The notes beneath the pieces were generated by a model. The model worked only from the letters and a program-made list of their open reading frames with translations, was not told where the DNA came from and ran no database searches. Below are positions 26,401-35,184 of a stretch of DNA of 43,176 nucleotides, one piece after another. The DNA is taken from assembly GCA_026397725.1 (NCBI GenBank), contig JAPLUI010000536.1, positions 1-43,176 of the forward strand. The letters are read 5' to 3'. Position numbers and translations under genes: made by a program. How positions within the stretch are numbered: position 1 is the stretch's first letter; each line of letters begins with the position of its first letter. The stretch comes from Verrucomicrobiota bacterium (lineage in GTDB: Bacteria > Verrucomicrobiota > Verrucomicrobiia > Verrucomicrobiales > Akkermansiaceae).

Positions 26401-26664
26401 ACCGGCACCTGGGCGCTCTCCGGAGTTAACAGTTATACCGGCCCGACCACCGTGACCCAAGGCACGCTGTCGCTCACGAATACCCGTAGTCTGGGTGGCA
26501 AGGCGGATGTCTATATTTCCGAGGGCGCCACGCTTGACCTGAACTTTGAAGGCGAGATGCGTATCGGCATGCTCTATCTCGACGGCAAGCCCCAACCGCC
26601 CGGCAAGCATGGCGCGGCGAACGCACCCAAATACATCCACGGGAAAGGAATCCTGATGAATTGA
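23449..26664 (+). CDS. Secreted NodB polysaccharide deacetylase fused to beta-strand repeats (paralogue 1)
   Basis: A 1071-aa protein; the start at ATG 23449 gives a signal peptide (RSLLLAALALPACVQAAA). Residues about 30-250 are a CE4/NodB domain: TFDDG at about 44, the metal pair H-x3-H in NHTVGH at about 103, PYRP, and LTYHG at about 204. Two DUF5018-type Ig-like domains follow at about 284-365 and 371-451 (ILTFGLPG ... DFTKPQTYTVTAQDGS). The rest, from NAFTWGGGDG at about 454, is a passenger-like region with four autotransporter-associated repeats (NTYTGGTIINGG, NTYTGPTSV, NTYTGQTFFEGG, NSYTGPTTV). It ends YIHGKGILMN. No beta-barrel and no PEP-CTERM anchor were seen. Family knowledge suggests removal of N- or O-acetyl groups from surface or dietary glycans. 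Confidence 0.88.
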   Translation: MKQTVTRSLLLAALALPACVQAAAEPDPNGVLRKPIPDKLVVLTFDDGCASGYTVAAPMLKSLGFGGSFYVCDFDSFKTRKDWYLTWRQMKAMANDGFEIGNHTVGHGGSLEAFMAMEDQLLAHDVVPKPTTVCWPLYNVAWDACPELAKNGYTFGRGGYFQQPYRPTVDNPFDVPSYTLNDGTTMQAFIKIVRRAVNGKVVVLTYHGVPDMEHAAVSVKPETFKVMMEYLKDNHYQAIAMRDLAAYIDPAKAAKLPQKSGEFKEPDPVALATEDKPYIAPPAKDIQEFGFPNLPATTISKTSISVTVPYTTDVTSLMPNIKVADGATVAPASGTKSDFSKPQSYTVTSRDGSKITYTVTVDKTAISEAKEILTFGLPGATSVTVAGSGIGVYVPNPTDLTALTPTFTLPPYATAVPASGTTRDFTKPQTYTVTAQDGSSRVFTVTVVKSAKPNAFTWGGGDGKLGDATKWSNTDGAATAPAPAGQPDYILNFTKPGNCAVVNDLQESFQLNQLNFGVGQGNTTKLDGKGLTFTRNRVTDLLPGIRVNAIFERTSIANPITLETDLSVRMRDGCEMEWKGLISGAGALILDPLSPQPDAGNYGFRPCVLQISNRNNTYTGGTIINGGRLMVYAANQGLGTGPVTLGEHGQLRLDSVEATSPLTSYGGLIEGGPSWDAPITLNGNTRISGNFSFNRKNGGMSGRGGLTLVGGRGPWGWENNGTVSLYGTNTYTGPTSVLRGTLQFKKAASLYNANPAPWTPANISVATSATLAVNVGGKDEFTGRQVGTLLTNLTTGINHNGLMIGSCFCMDTANATDQITIPSNITDSKGNGGGWFFFKKVGGGTVELTGANTYTGQTFFEGGTLIVSSLNSVAKGKATSSLGAPITPETGLIGFGGDCTLTYTGAGEVTDRIMDLTGQQQTVTFDQAGTGLLRFTSSLDTSGYGHAKALVLKGSTVGKGEFAGSIRNPHDRKNEATLALTKTGTGTWALSGVNSYTGPTTVTQGTLSLTNTRSLGGKADVYISEGATLDLNFEGEMRIGMLYLDGKPQPPGKHGAANAPKYIHGKGILMN

Positions 26665-26717
26665 TTGCGGAATGACCAACCATTTATCTAACAAACCAAC
26701 CTTACCACCCCACCATC

Positions 26718-29531
26718 ATGAATACACACAGAGCCAGCACACTCCTCCTCGCCGCCATCGCGCTGCCCGTCCTCGCCGCCGGCCAGCCGCCGGTCGCCCC
26801 CGACCCTAACGGAGTTCTCCGCAAGCCGATTCCGGATAAGATCGTTGTCCTCACGTTCGATGACGGCCCAGCCAGCGGTTACACGGTGGTGGCACCGATC
26901 TTGAAATCGTTTGGCTTCAACGGGTCGTTCTATGTGTGCGATTTTGATTCGTTCAGAACGCGCAAGGACTGGTACCTGACCTGGCGGCAGATGAAGGCCA
27001 TGGCTGATGAAGGATTCGAGATCGGCAACCACTCGGTGGGTCATTCCCCAGGCTTTGATGCCATGATGGCAATGGAGGATGAGTTGCTGGCGAATCATGT
27101 GCCCAAGCCGACGACCATTGCTTGGCCCCTGCATCAAGCGAATGTGACACCTGACCTGGCGGCGGCTGGCTATGTCTTCGCACGGGGCGGTCATAACCGA
27201 CCCTATAGGCCGAGTCTGGATAATCCTTTCGAGATTCCTTCCATGTGGTGCAACGACCTTGATGGATTCGTCAAGATGGTGCGACAGGCCGCCGGCGGCA
27301 AGATCGTGGCGATCTGTTATCATGGCGTGCCCGACATGGAGCATCCCCCCGTGTCCCTGGCCCCGGAGGTCTTCAAGGTGCAGATGCAATACTTGAAGGA
27401 CAACCATTACAAGGTCATCGCGCTGCGCGATCTGGCCGAATATATCGATCCGGTAAAAGCCGCGAAGCTGCCACCAACGGCAAAAGACTTCAAAGAGACA
27501 GGTCCCGTGGTCCTGGCGGTGGAAGAGCAGCCATGCGGTGTGGCTAAACCAGTGAAACCCGAAACCCGGATCGAGAGCAAAGCGCCTGCGGGCAAGCCCA
27601 AACAGAAACTGCCAACCCCTGACGGCGTTGTGACGCCAATCGACAAAAACCGGCCAAATGTCTTCACCTGGCGCAATGCGGAGGCTGGCAACTGGAGTGA
27701 TGCCTCAAAGTGGTCTAACAATCTGACCACCGGATCCGCGCCGGCGATTGCCGGCCAGGCCGACTATGTTCTGAACTTCAACCAGCGCGGTTCCGGTGCC
27801 GTTAAGAATGATCTGAAAGCTGGGTTTCTGCTCAACCAGCTCGTCCTGGGTGATGGTTGCGGGGGCATGATCCTGGACGGCAACGCCATGACGTTCGCCA
27901 AAGCGAGTGCTAACAGCATTCCACCGGTGATTCGTGCGGGCAAGTGCCAAAGGGTCGACATCAACGTGCCCGTCATCCTTAAGGACGATCTTCATGTGGA
28001 TACGTTTCCTGACAAGGATCCCAATTGCTTTATCAGTTTCAATGAAGTGATCTCCGGTTCCGGCGCCCTGACGCTTAACAGTTCCGGTGATTCCAACGTC
28101 GCGGGTATCAATTTCCATGATGTGCACTTCGGCATCCTGCAAATCAACAATAGCAACACCTACGGCGGTGGAACCCTCATCAACGGCGGTAAGATCAACG
28201 TGAGAAAGAGTGACGGGCTGGGAACCGGGCCGGTCACATTGGACAATTTCGGCACACTGTCCACCGATGGCACCCTTGCCAACCCTCTGACCATTAACAG
28301 CGGGACGCTCTTTCATTGCGCCTTGAGCGGTCCCATCACGCTAAACGGAATCGCCAACTTCATCAGTGATTGCGCTATTTCCGGCACCATGAGCGGCACC
28401 GGCGGATTTACCCTGCTTGGCACCAATGGGACCTACCTCAGCATGGTGCCCGGTGGCACCGTGACCCTCCAAGGCACTAACACCTACACCGGTCCGACCA
28501 CCGTCTTTCCAGGTACCCTGATTGTGAAAAAGGCCGCGGCGCTTTACAATGCTAACACGGCGCAATGGACGCCCAGGAACATCACCGTGCACAAGGCGGC
28601 GACGCTGCGACTTAGTGTTGGCGGCCCGGGCGAATTCACCGGCGCCCAGATCTCGGCGCTGCTTGCGAACCTCACCACCGGCGTAAGCAACAATGGTTTG
28701 ATGGGTGGTTCGGTGTTGTCCCTGGACACCGCCAACGTCAGGGAACCTGTCACCGTTTCAGCCAACCTGGCGGATTCCAAGGGTCCGGCCGGCGGCGCGT
28801 TTGTTGTCAGGAAATGCGGGCCGGGCGCGATGCAGCTTGCTGGCAAGAACACCTATACCGGCCAAACGATTCTGGAGAGCGGCACCTTGAAGGTTTCTTC
28901 TCTCAACAGCTTCACCAAAGGAATGGGCCAGCCCAACAGCAGTCTGGGAGTGCCCATGGACATTGAGGCTGGCGAGATCGTCATTGGCGACGACGGTAAG
29001 GATGGTGAGTGCGCCCTGATCTATACCGGCACTGGTGAGACCACCGACCGTGTGATCAATCTGGCTGGCAAGAACGCCACCGTGACTCTAGCACAAGCCG
29101 GCACCGGCCTGCTCAAATTCACCAGCGCCGTGCTCATCTCCGGTTATGGTGCCAACAAATCCATCGCGCTCACGGGCGACACTGCGGGCACCGGCGAACT
29201 TGCCGGCATGATAGAAAACCCCCACGACCGCGCCGGCAAAGCAACCACCGCCGTCACCAAGTCCGGCAAGGGCACCTGGACCCTCTCCGGCACTAACAGT
29301 TACAGCGGGCCGACCACCGTGACCCAAGGCACCCTGTCGCTCGCGAATGCCCACAGTCTGGGTGCCAAGACCGAGGTCTCTATTGCCGAAGGCGCCATGG
29401 TGGCTCTCAACTTCAAAGGTGAAATGCGGGTCAGCAAGCTCTATTTCGACGGCAAGCTACAGCCCGCCGGTTCGTATGGTGCGGCCAGCCACCCCAAGTA
29501 TATCAAGGGCCAAGGGGTATTGAAGAATTGA
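26718..29531 (+). CDS. Secreted NodB polysaccharide deacetylase fused to beta-strand repeats (paralogue 2)
   Basis: A 937-aa paralogue of the gene just upstream, 53 bases away in the same direction. It has a signal peptide (LLLAAIALPVLAAG) and a NodB domain with TFDDG (about 46), NHSVGH (about 104) and CYHGVPD (about 201); the first 240 residues are nearly collinear with paralogue 1. The two DUF5018-type domains are absent and a Pro/Lys-rich linker (AGKPKQKLPTPDG) takes their place. The beta-strand region starts at FTWRNAEAGNW (about 316) and has four NTYxG-type repeats near 479, 587, 710 and 858. The tail, YIKGQGVLKN, matches that of paralogue 1. The pair arose by tandem duplication and domain loss or gain. 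Confidence 0.88.
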   Translation: MNTHRASTLLLAAIALPVLAAGQPPVAPDPNGVLRKPIPDKIVVLTFDDGPASGYTVVAPILKSFGFNGSFYVCDFDSFRTRKDWYLTWRQMKAMADEGFEIGNHSVGHSPGFDAMMAMEDELLANHVPKPTTIAWPLHQANVTPDLAAAGYVFARGGHNRPYRPSLDNPFEIPSMWCNDLDGFVKMVRQAAGGKIVAICYHGVPDMEHPPVSLAPEVFKVQMQYLKDNHYKVIALRDLAEYIDPVKAAKLPPTAKDFKETGPVVLAVEEQPCGVAKPVKPETRIESKAPAGKPKQKLPTPDGVVTPIDKNRPNVFTWRNAEAGNWSDASKWSNNLTTGSAPAIAGQADYVLNFNQRGSGAVKNDLKAGFLLNQLVLGDGCGGMILDGNAMTFAKASANSIPPVIRAGKCQRVDINVPVILKDDLHVDTFPDKDPNCFISFNEVISGSGALTLNSSGDSNVAGINFHDVHFGILQINNSNTYGGGTLINGGKINVRKSDGLGTGPVTLDNFGTLSTDGTLANPLTINSGTLFHCALSGPITLNGIANFISDCAISGTMSGTGGFTLLGTNGTYLSMVPGGTVTLQGTNTYTGPTTVFPGTLIVKKAAALYNANTAQWTPRNITVHKAATLRLSVGGPGEFTGAQISALLANLTTGVSNNGLMGGSVLSLDTANVREPVTVSANLADSKGPAGGAFVVRKCGPGAMQLAGKNTYTGQTILESGTLKVSSLNSFTKGMGQPNSSLGVPMDIEAGEIVIGDDGKDGECALIYTGTGETTDRVINLAGKNATVTLAQAGTGLLKFTSAVLISGYGANKSIALTGDTAGTGELAGMIENPHDRAGKATTAVTKSGKGTWTLSGTNSYSGPTTVTQGTLSLANAHSLGAKTEVSIAEGAMVALNFKGEMRVSKLYFDGKLQPAGSYGAASHPKYIKGQGVLKN

Positions 29532-29741
29532 CAATATACAACAGGAAATCAGCGATGGAGTGCAAGTGGCAGGCTGCCTGAAGAGCGGCTTGACCACCAT
29601 TCGGAAGCAATCTTATCCGTGGCATCCGTGGTGATAAATTCTTCAAGCGGGAACACCCCATGGCGGGGTCATGATTGGCTGGAGTGAAGGCCGAGGCAGG
29701 TCCGGAGCCGGGAGAGTTTGGATGTTCCGGCCCGGCACGAG

Positions 29742-32700
29742 TCACTTGCCCCGGACTATAGGCACCTCGCAGAACGTAAGGGCGGCGATGCCGTTGGCGC
29801 CCAAGAGCAGGGTTTCCCGGGAGCCATCCCAGTCGTTGTCGGCGACGTAGTCGATGGTCTTGGCCTTGGACGGGCCGGCCAGTTTGAGCTTGATCACCTT
29901 GCCGCTCACACTGCCGCCAGTGACTTGGCCTTTGGCGCCGTCCAGATAGAGGTTGATCGCATTGAGGGGATCGAAGGCCATATCCTGGCCGAATTCCAAG
30001 GCGATCTCATTCTGTCGGGGGGTGGTGAACCAGGCTTTCTGCAAGTCCGGCGCGGTGATTGGCTGGGGCGGAACCAGGCCGTAGTTGTCGCGTTCCACCA
30101 GCGGGCCCATCAGGGTCGCGAATTGCTCGTAGCCATCCCAGTCGAAATGGCAGAGTCCCCTGCCGTTGAAGCTGTTCTTGATGCCGATCGTGGACATCAC
30201 GCTCATGTTGGAATAGAGCCGCGGCAGGGTGCGCTGCGCCTCGCGGACGCCGGCGCCTTTCGGGCCCATGCTGCAGGGCAGCGGCCAGACTTGATAGACA
30301 TAGTAGTGCCGGATGTTGGGATAGTCCTGCTTCCAGCCCGCCGACAGCTCGACAAAGTATTGCTGATAGGACTGGTAATCCCAGTCGCCGGTGGGTGCCG
30401 CCGCGCCGCTGTTGTTTTCGCCCTGGTGCCACAGCACGCCGCGGATGCCATGGGTCAGCTTGGCGGCTTTGACGCGTGCGAGCAACCTGCCGTAGATCGT
30501 GTCCGGATCCTCCGGCTTGCTGTCATTGCGCTGGTGCTGGTCGATGCGGGTGCCGCCGACGGCGCCGTTGAGCATGCAGATGGGGATTTGGTGGGCGGTC
30601 ACCAAGCGATCGGCCAGGGCCACGCCCCAGTAGCCGATGCGATAGGCATCACCATCCGCGGAGGATGCCACGGCATTGCCCCAGCCGCAGTTGGTGTCGC
30701 CGCCCATGCCGCCGAAACTGCGGATCCACTCGCTCTTGAACAGGCCGTGTTTGCCGCCCTTGTTATCGGCCACAGTGTTCGACTGGCCGTTGAGAAGATA
30801 GGCGTCGCCGCAGATGATATGGTTCACCGTCCGCACCACGGTCTCGGTCGTGCCGGTCTTGGTGCCGAATTCCACCTTGTATTTGATCAAGCCTGGCTTG
30901 AGCTTCACCGCGAAGGCATAACTCTTGTCCGCCGCGGGTTTCTGGGCAGCGGTTTTGATGAGCTTGTCATCGGCGTAAAGCTTGAGGAACACCGAATCAG
31001 CCGGCTTATCCAAGGCACCGTTGTAATTCAGCGTGCCCTCGTTCAGGTCGTCCCGGGCATAGAACTGATTGTCCACCGGTTGCTCCTCCTTGCCCGGCGT
31101 ACGCTGCACCCAGGGGTCGCCCTTCGGTTCCGTCACCTGGATCGTGGTGGTGGCGATGGTGGCGGTGCCACCGTTATGGATCGCCGCAGTCACGGCAAGC
31201 GGGCCGGTGTATTGCGAGCGCGTGAGGATCAACTTGCCGGGCGCGATTAGCTTGATCACCGCGCCGCCGGCAACGGTCCACTGGTAATGCAAGTCCCCAG
31301 CCTTCTTGTCCGTCATGGCCTTGAGATTGGTGAGGACCGGCACAATCTCGATGGGATCGCGGCCATTCCATTGCGCGGGCGCTTTGAGGGTGACAACCGG
31401 TTCCGGGAGGTCTTCCTTGATCGTGACGGGAATCTCCCTGGTCTTCACTCCGTTAGGAAACACCGCCTTCAATTGAAGCACATACGATGCGTCGCCGACG
31501 ACGCGGCCGGCATCGAGTTGATAGGCGAACTGATCCACTGCGGAGATGGTTTCCCGCCCGTCCTTCCTGATCGTCCAGTAGAGTTTCAACGCACCTCCAG
31601 CTTTGGCGGTGACGGTCACTTTTTGGCCCTCACCGAGCTTGATTTCGGCGGGCGAAACCGCGAACTCATCGCCGGGTTGCATCAGGGTACCAACGAGGGT
31701 TTGTCCGGCCTTCTGGTTCTCATACTCCAGCTTGATCCAGTCTGCGGAGCGGGCGACTTTGGAGACTCTCACTTCGTCGATATCCCCGGCAAAGTTGTCC
31801 TTGCCGATGTTCATATAGATGTCATTCATCAACGACATCGTGGCCTGCTTCGCCTCATTGCTGCCGTCGAGCAGCCCGTTCACATAGATCTTGCTGGTCC
31901 CGTCCGCATAGGTGGCAGCCACCTGGTACCACTGGCCCATCAGGGGGATCGTTTTCCCGGCAACGCCGCCGGGGCCATCGCTGGCCCAGCCAAGCCCTGC
32001 GGGTGATCGGAGCTGGGTATCCACGAGATTGCCATCGCCGGTAAAGCCGTTGTAGCGGGTGGCATAGCGTCCCCAACTCAAGAGCGTGGCACCGGCCAGT
32101 TCCGCCCGGAACCAGAGTTGGGAGGTAAACGGCTGATCGCTGTAGGGATAGGTCTTGATATGGTCACCGCAGGGAATGCCCTTGCCCGGAACAAAGTGCC
32201 GGCCCTTGCCGATCATGCCCCCGACCACGGTCGTCGCGCCTTCATTCTTCGGCACCACCAAGCCGCCCTCATCGGTGAGCGCCTCGTCCATGTGCAGCAC
32301 GGAGGCATAGCCGTTGGTCGCGTTGAATACCGCCGGTCCGTTGGATTCGCCCGCCGCCTCCGCCAAGCCCCAATACATCCGGATCTGCTGGACCGCATTG
32401 CCTTTGATCAACGGGATCTTCACCCAGATGCTGGCCGTCGCGCTGCCGGCATCCCATTGCTCGATCTGATAGAAAAGCCTGGTGCCGGCAGTGGTGGAAA
32501 AGCGGAGGTCCTCACCCTGCGGCTTGGCTTGGGCGAAGTCGAAGTTGCCGGCATTGAGGCGCAGCAAAATCGGAAAGTCGGTCACTGCGGCCGTCGCCGG
32601 CAGGTCGGCCGCCTCCGGTGTTGTTAGGATAGCCAGCGAGGCGGCATGAGCCCAGGCTGAGTACGCCCGCGCCGTAACCTGATAGACCTTGGTCGAACCG

Positions 32701-33848
32701 TCCTGTGCGGTGACCGTATAGTTAAGCGGACGGGTGAAGTCATTGGCGCTGCCGGATGCCGGACGGAGCGTGGCGAACGGGGAAATCGTGAAGGTGGGCG
32801 CGAGAGTTTTCAATGGCTGGCTGGCCGGCACCGCCAGGTGGATCGTTTCCCCGACGATGGCCGCCGCCCCGAACACCCCGCAGTTGCAGGCGGTGATCTC
32901 CTTGGCCGAACTCTTGGGCAGAATGGTGACCGCCACCCGATAGACCGTGGCCGAACCATCCTCAGCGGTGACGGTGTAGCTCACCGGTTTGGTGAAGTTG
33001 TTGACGCTGCCGGAAGCCGGTTTGACGGTGGCCCGCTCCGCGATCTTGCAAGCGGGAGCGAGTTTGTTCACGGCCGTGCCCCAGAGCACATCCAGGGTGA
33101 TGTCGGTCCCGGAAATCTTTCCGGTGCCCAGCTCGCCGAAACTGAAGCTGAAGACCGACTTGTCGGGGCTCTTGGGCGTGGGGGCCTCGTTGTCCACCAA
33201 CTGGAAGCCATTGACGATCAACTGTTGGCCTTTCCCTTCCACCGTCAGATTGCCGCCGCCATCGGGCTTGAGGCCGGCCAGGCGTAGGTAGTTTTGCCCC
33301 TCCGTCCAATCCAAGTTGCGGCCACCGTTGGCCACATGCTTCTCGACCGCCCCAACCCTGAAATCCTGCGGATTGTTGTTGTTGTTGTGCAGGCTGGCGA
33401 TGTAGAGGTCATAGGTGTGGCCCGGATTGAGGCCGCTGAGGGTGAAGGCCGGCTTGAAGTCCTGGTACGAAGCAGCCACCGGCGACTTGAGCAGGCGTGC
33501 GCCGCCCAGACCATTCCAGTCGGCCCAGAAACCACCCTCCATGGTTGTCGCAAGCCCCACGGCGGTTGGCGTGCCGACGGAATCCAGCAGTTTGCTGGCG
33601 GTGGCGGTGGCGGTGTTGAGGTCATTCCAGGTATTCCCGAGATATTCCATGGGCGCGACCCTGCTGGCGGTGCCACGCGCGGCAGGGTCGTAGGACCAGG
33701 TTCCCTGCATGGCGACGCTGGGATTTCCCGCATAGTTCACGTTGATGACATTGATCGCCGTGGCACTGCCGGCCGAGGCCAGTACCGTCACGACAAGCAG
33801 GCGGGCTATCAAACCATTGCGGAGGGGGGGGTTGGTTGTCATGTTCAT
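29742..33848 (-). CDS. Giant secreted modular esterase (sialate O-acetylesterase-type SGNH domain)
   Basis: A 1368-aa protein; the start at ATG 33848 gives a signal peptide (LIARLLVVTVLASAGSATA), while the 72 upstream codons look non-coding. Domains in order: a beta-rich module at about 30-225 like that duplicated in the adhesin at 1244-4930 (LNPGHTYDLY ... NGFQLVD); DUF5018-type Ig-like domains at about 230-310 and 315-395; DUF2341-like at about 395-500; a LamG/concanavalin-type domain at about 515-715; Ig-like regions to about 1000; and an SGNH esterase with NGQSN (about 1019), WHQGE (about 1140) and a catalytic His in HFDW (about 1233). SASA-family enzymes remove O-acetyl groups from sialic acids or plant glycans. 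Codons 6-9 contain a C8 run. Confidence 0.88.
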   Translation of the reverse strand: MNMTTNPPLRNGLIARLLVVTVLASAGSATAINVINVNYAGNPSVAMQGTWSYDPAARGTASRVAPMEYLGNTWNDLNTATATASKLLDSVGTPTAVGLATTMEGGFWADWNGLGGARLLKSPVAASYQDFKPAFTLSGLNPGHTYDLYIASLHNNNNNPQDFRVGAVEKHVANGGRNLDWTEGQNYLRLAGLKPDGGGNLTVEGKGQQLIVNGFQLVDNEAPTPKSPDKSVFSFSFGELGTGKISGTDITLDVLWGTAVNKLAPACKIAERATVKPASGSVNNFTKPVSYTVTAEDGSATVYRVAVTILPKSSAKEITACNCGVFGAAAIVGETIHLAVPASQPLKTLAPTFTISPFATLRPASGSANDFTRPLNYTVTAQDGSTKVYQVTARAYSAWAHAASLAILTTPEAADLPATAAVTDFPILLRLNAGNFDFAQAKPQGEDLRFSTTAGTRLFYQIEQWDAGSATASIWVKIPLIKGNAVQQIRMYWGLAEAAGESNGPAVFNATNGYASVLHMDEALTDEGGLVVPKNEGATTVVGGMIGKGRHFVPGKGIPCGDHIKTYPYSDQPFTSQLWFRAELAGATLLSWGRYATRYNGFTGDGNLVDTQLRSPAGLGWASDGPGGVAGKTIPLMGQWYQVAATYADGTSKIYVNGLLDGSNEAKQATMSLMNDIYMNIGKDNFAGDIDEVRVSKVARSADWIKLEYENQKAGQTLVGTLMQPGDEFAVSPAEIKLGEGQKVTVTAKAGGALKLYWTIRKDGRETISAVDQFAYQLDAGRVVGDASYVLQLKAVFPNGVKTREIPVTIKEDLPEPVVTLKAPAQWNGRDPIEIVPVLTNLKAMTDKKAGDLHYQWTVAGGAVIKLIAPGKLILTRSQYTGPLAVTAAIHNGGTATIATTTIQVTEPKGDPWVQRTPGKEEQPVDNQFYARDDLNEGTLNYNGALDKPADSVFLKLYADDKLIKTAAQKPAADKSYAFAVKLKPGLIKYKVEFGTKTGTTETVVRTVNHIICGDAYLLNGQSNTVADNKGGKHGLFKSEWIRSFGGMGGDTNCGWGNAVASSADGDAYRIGYWGVALADRLVTAHQIPICMLNGAVGGTRIDQHQRNDSKPEDPDTIYGRLLARVKAAKLTHGIRGVLWHQGENNSGAAAPTGDWDYQSYQQYFVELSAGWKQDYPNIRHYYVYQVWPLPCSMGPKGAGVREAQRTLPRLYSNMSVMSTIGIKNSFNGRGLCHFDWDGYEQFATLMGPLVERDNYGLVPPQPITAPDLQKAWFTTPRQNEIALEFGQDMAFDPLNAINLYLDGAKGQVTGGSVSGKVIKLKLAGPSKAKTIDYVADNDWDGSRETLLLGANGIAALTFCEVPIVRGK
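33824..33831 (-). promoter_or_regulatory. C8 tract inside codons 6-9 of the esterase gene
   Basis: Read on the coding strand, the codons for N6-P7-P8-L9 contain eight consecutive C. Gain or loss of one base would shift the frame before the signal peptide is complete and abolish the protein. This layout is typical of phase-variable surface genes in other bacteria. Variation here has not been shown. Confidence 0.4.
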
Positions 33849-34192
33849 TCGTTGGTGCAGGCCATACCCGATTTCAAACCGCGGTCTTTCATCCGGGGGC
33901 ACATCGCGTTGCTTGGTCGGCCGGCACTTCGCCCCGATGACTTGAGTTTGACCCTGATGCCCTGACACCCCGCCGAGGATAGATCCGTGAGAACAACGGC
34001 CGATTGGCCTGGCCGCGATCGGATGTTGATCCGTTTCGCTCGGTTGCGTCAAGCACTGGGGCAAGCCAAGAAATCGTTAGGGGACGTCGGCGGCAGCCCA
34101 CGGAACCCGTGTTTCAAAGTCATGCCCCCATTTTCCCGCGCTGCGAGCCCCGCTTGCGTGCTCTCATGCACGCCACCCCGGAAAGCAATTTC
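33849..34192. other. Intergenic region upstream of the esterase gene
   Basis: A 344-bp gap between the epimerase stop and the esterase start, both on the minus strand. The frame continuing upstream of the esterase ATG is open but reads as non-coding. I see no RNA gene or clear repeat. It presumably holds the esterase promoter, but no convincing -35/-10 pair could be assigned by eye. Confidence 0.4.
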
Positions 34193-35110
34193 TTAGCAGG
34201 CACACAAGTCCGTCAAGGCCGCCTCCAGGTTTGGGAAGTTGAAACGGAAGCCATCGGCGACAAGCGCGTTAGGCACGGCACGCTGGCCCTCCAGGAGCAC
34301 GCTGGCGAAGCCACCGAGGGCGAGCTTGAGGGCAAAAGCTGGAACCGGCAGCACCGCCGGGCGGTGCAGCACCGCCGCCAACCTCAGGGTGAAGTCCACG
34401 TTGCGCTCAGGTGCAGGCGCGGTGGCATTGACCGCGCCCCGTAGGCTGGACGAGGTCACCGCGTGCAGCATGGCGGCACGCAGGTCGTCCAGATGGATCC
34501 ATGATTGCCATTGCCGCCCTTGGCCCAGGCGACCACCCAGCCCCCACTGGAACACGCGCCGCAGCCGCTCAAACGCCAGCCCCCCACGCCCTAACACCAT
34601 GCCCAGCCGCAGGCACACCACCCGCACCCCGAGCGCTTCCGCCTCCCGCGCGGCGGCTTCCCAGGCCCGGCACAGGTCCGCTAGAAATCCGCTTCCAGGC
34701 GCCGACAATTCCGTTAGTACCGCGTCGCCGCCATCGCCGTAATAGCCAACGGCCGAAGCATTCAGCAACACTTCGGGGCGCCGGTCCGCCGGCAGGCGGC
34801 GGATGGCCGCCACCACGCTGCGGGTCACCTCGATCCGGCTTTCCCGCAAGCGGCGGCGGGCGTCCTGGTTCCAGCGTTGAGCCACCGACTCGCCAGCCAG
34901 ATTGATCACCGCGCGGTGCCCTGAGAAGTCCAGATTCGAAGGGCTTTGCCAGCGATCAATGCCGGGCAAGTTGCCGGTTTCCGAGCGGCTCACCCCGGTG
35001 ACCGACATCCCGTGCGCCGCGAGTAACGCGGGCAAGCCGCGCCCGACAAAGCCCGACACCCCAAGAATGGCCACGCGCTGGTCGTTTTGCACGCCGCACT
35101 CTACACCCAT
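34193..35110 (-). CDS. TIGR01777-family epimerase (YfcH/SDR39U1-like)
   Basis: A 305-aa atypical short-chain dehydrogenase. The N-terminal Rossmann motif is ILGVSGFVGRGL (about residues 15-26). NLAGESVAQRWN, the family motif SAVGYYGDGGD and SWIHLDDL follow in the expected order. The C-terminal DUF1731 region (PVPAFALKLALGG ... GQRAVPNALVADGF) is present. Family members bind NADP and are annotated as nucleoside-diphosphate-sugar epimerases, but the substrate is unknown. The gene stands alone on the minus strand, divergent from a small hypothetical gene. It is probably a housekeeping enzyme unrelated to the neighbouring esterase. Confidence 0.92.
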   Translation of the reverse strand: MGVECGVQNDQRVAILGVSGFVGRGLPALLAAHGMSVTGVSRSETGNLPGIDRWQSPSNLDFSGHRAVINLAGESVAQRWNQDARRRLRESRIEVTRSVVAAIRRLPADRRPEVLLNASAVGYYGDGGDAVLTELSAPGSGFLADLCRAWEAAAREAEALGVRVVCLRLGMVLGRGGLAFERLRRVFQWGLGGRLGQGRQWQSWIHLDDLRAAMLHAVTSSSLRGAVNATAPAPERNVDFTLRLAAVLHRPAVLPVPAFALKLALGGFASVLLEGQRAVPNALVADGFRFNFPNLEAALTDLCAC

Positions 35111-35184
35111 GGAACGACACTTGCCAAGGGTCGTCTTTGGGCGGTGGCGGAAGACGGGACGGGTGTGACGGGAGTATGCATATC

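Noticed and set aside
29655..29669. ACCCC-ATGGC-GGGGT hairpin between convergent genes as a terminator
   Set aside because: Only a 5-bp stem and no T-run on either strand; too weak to list as a feature.
29718..31250. A 510-codon plus-strand frame over the esterase C-terminus
   Set aside because: The minus strand carries NGQSN, WHQGE and HFDW in order. The plus frame has no recognisable motif and unusual composition.
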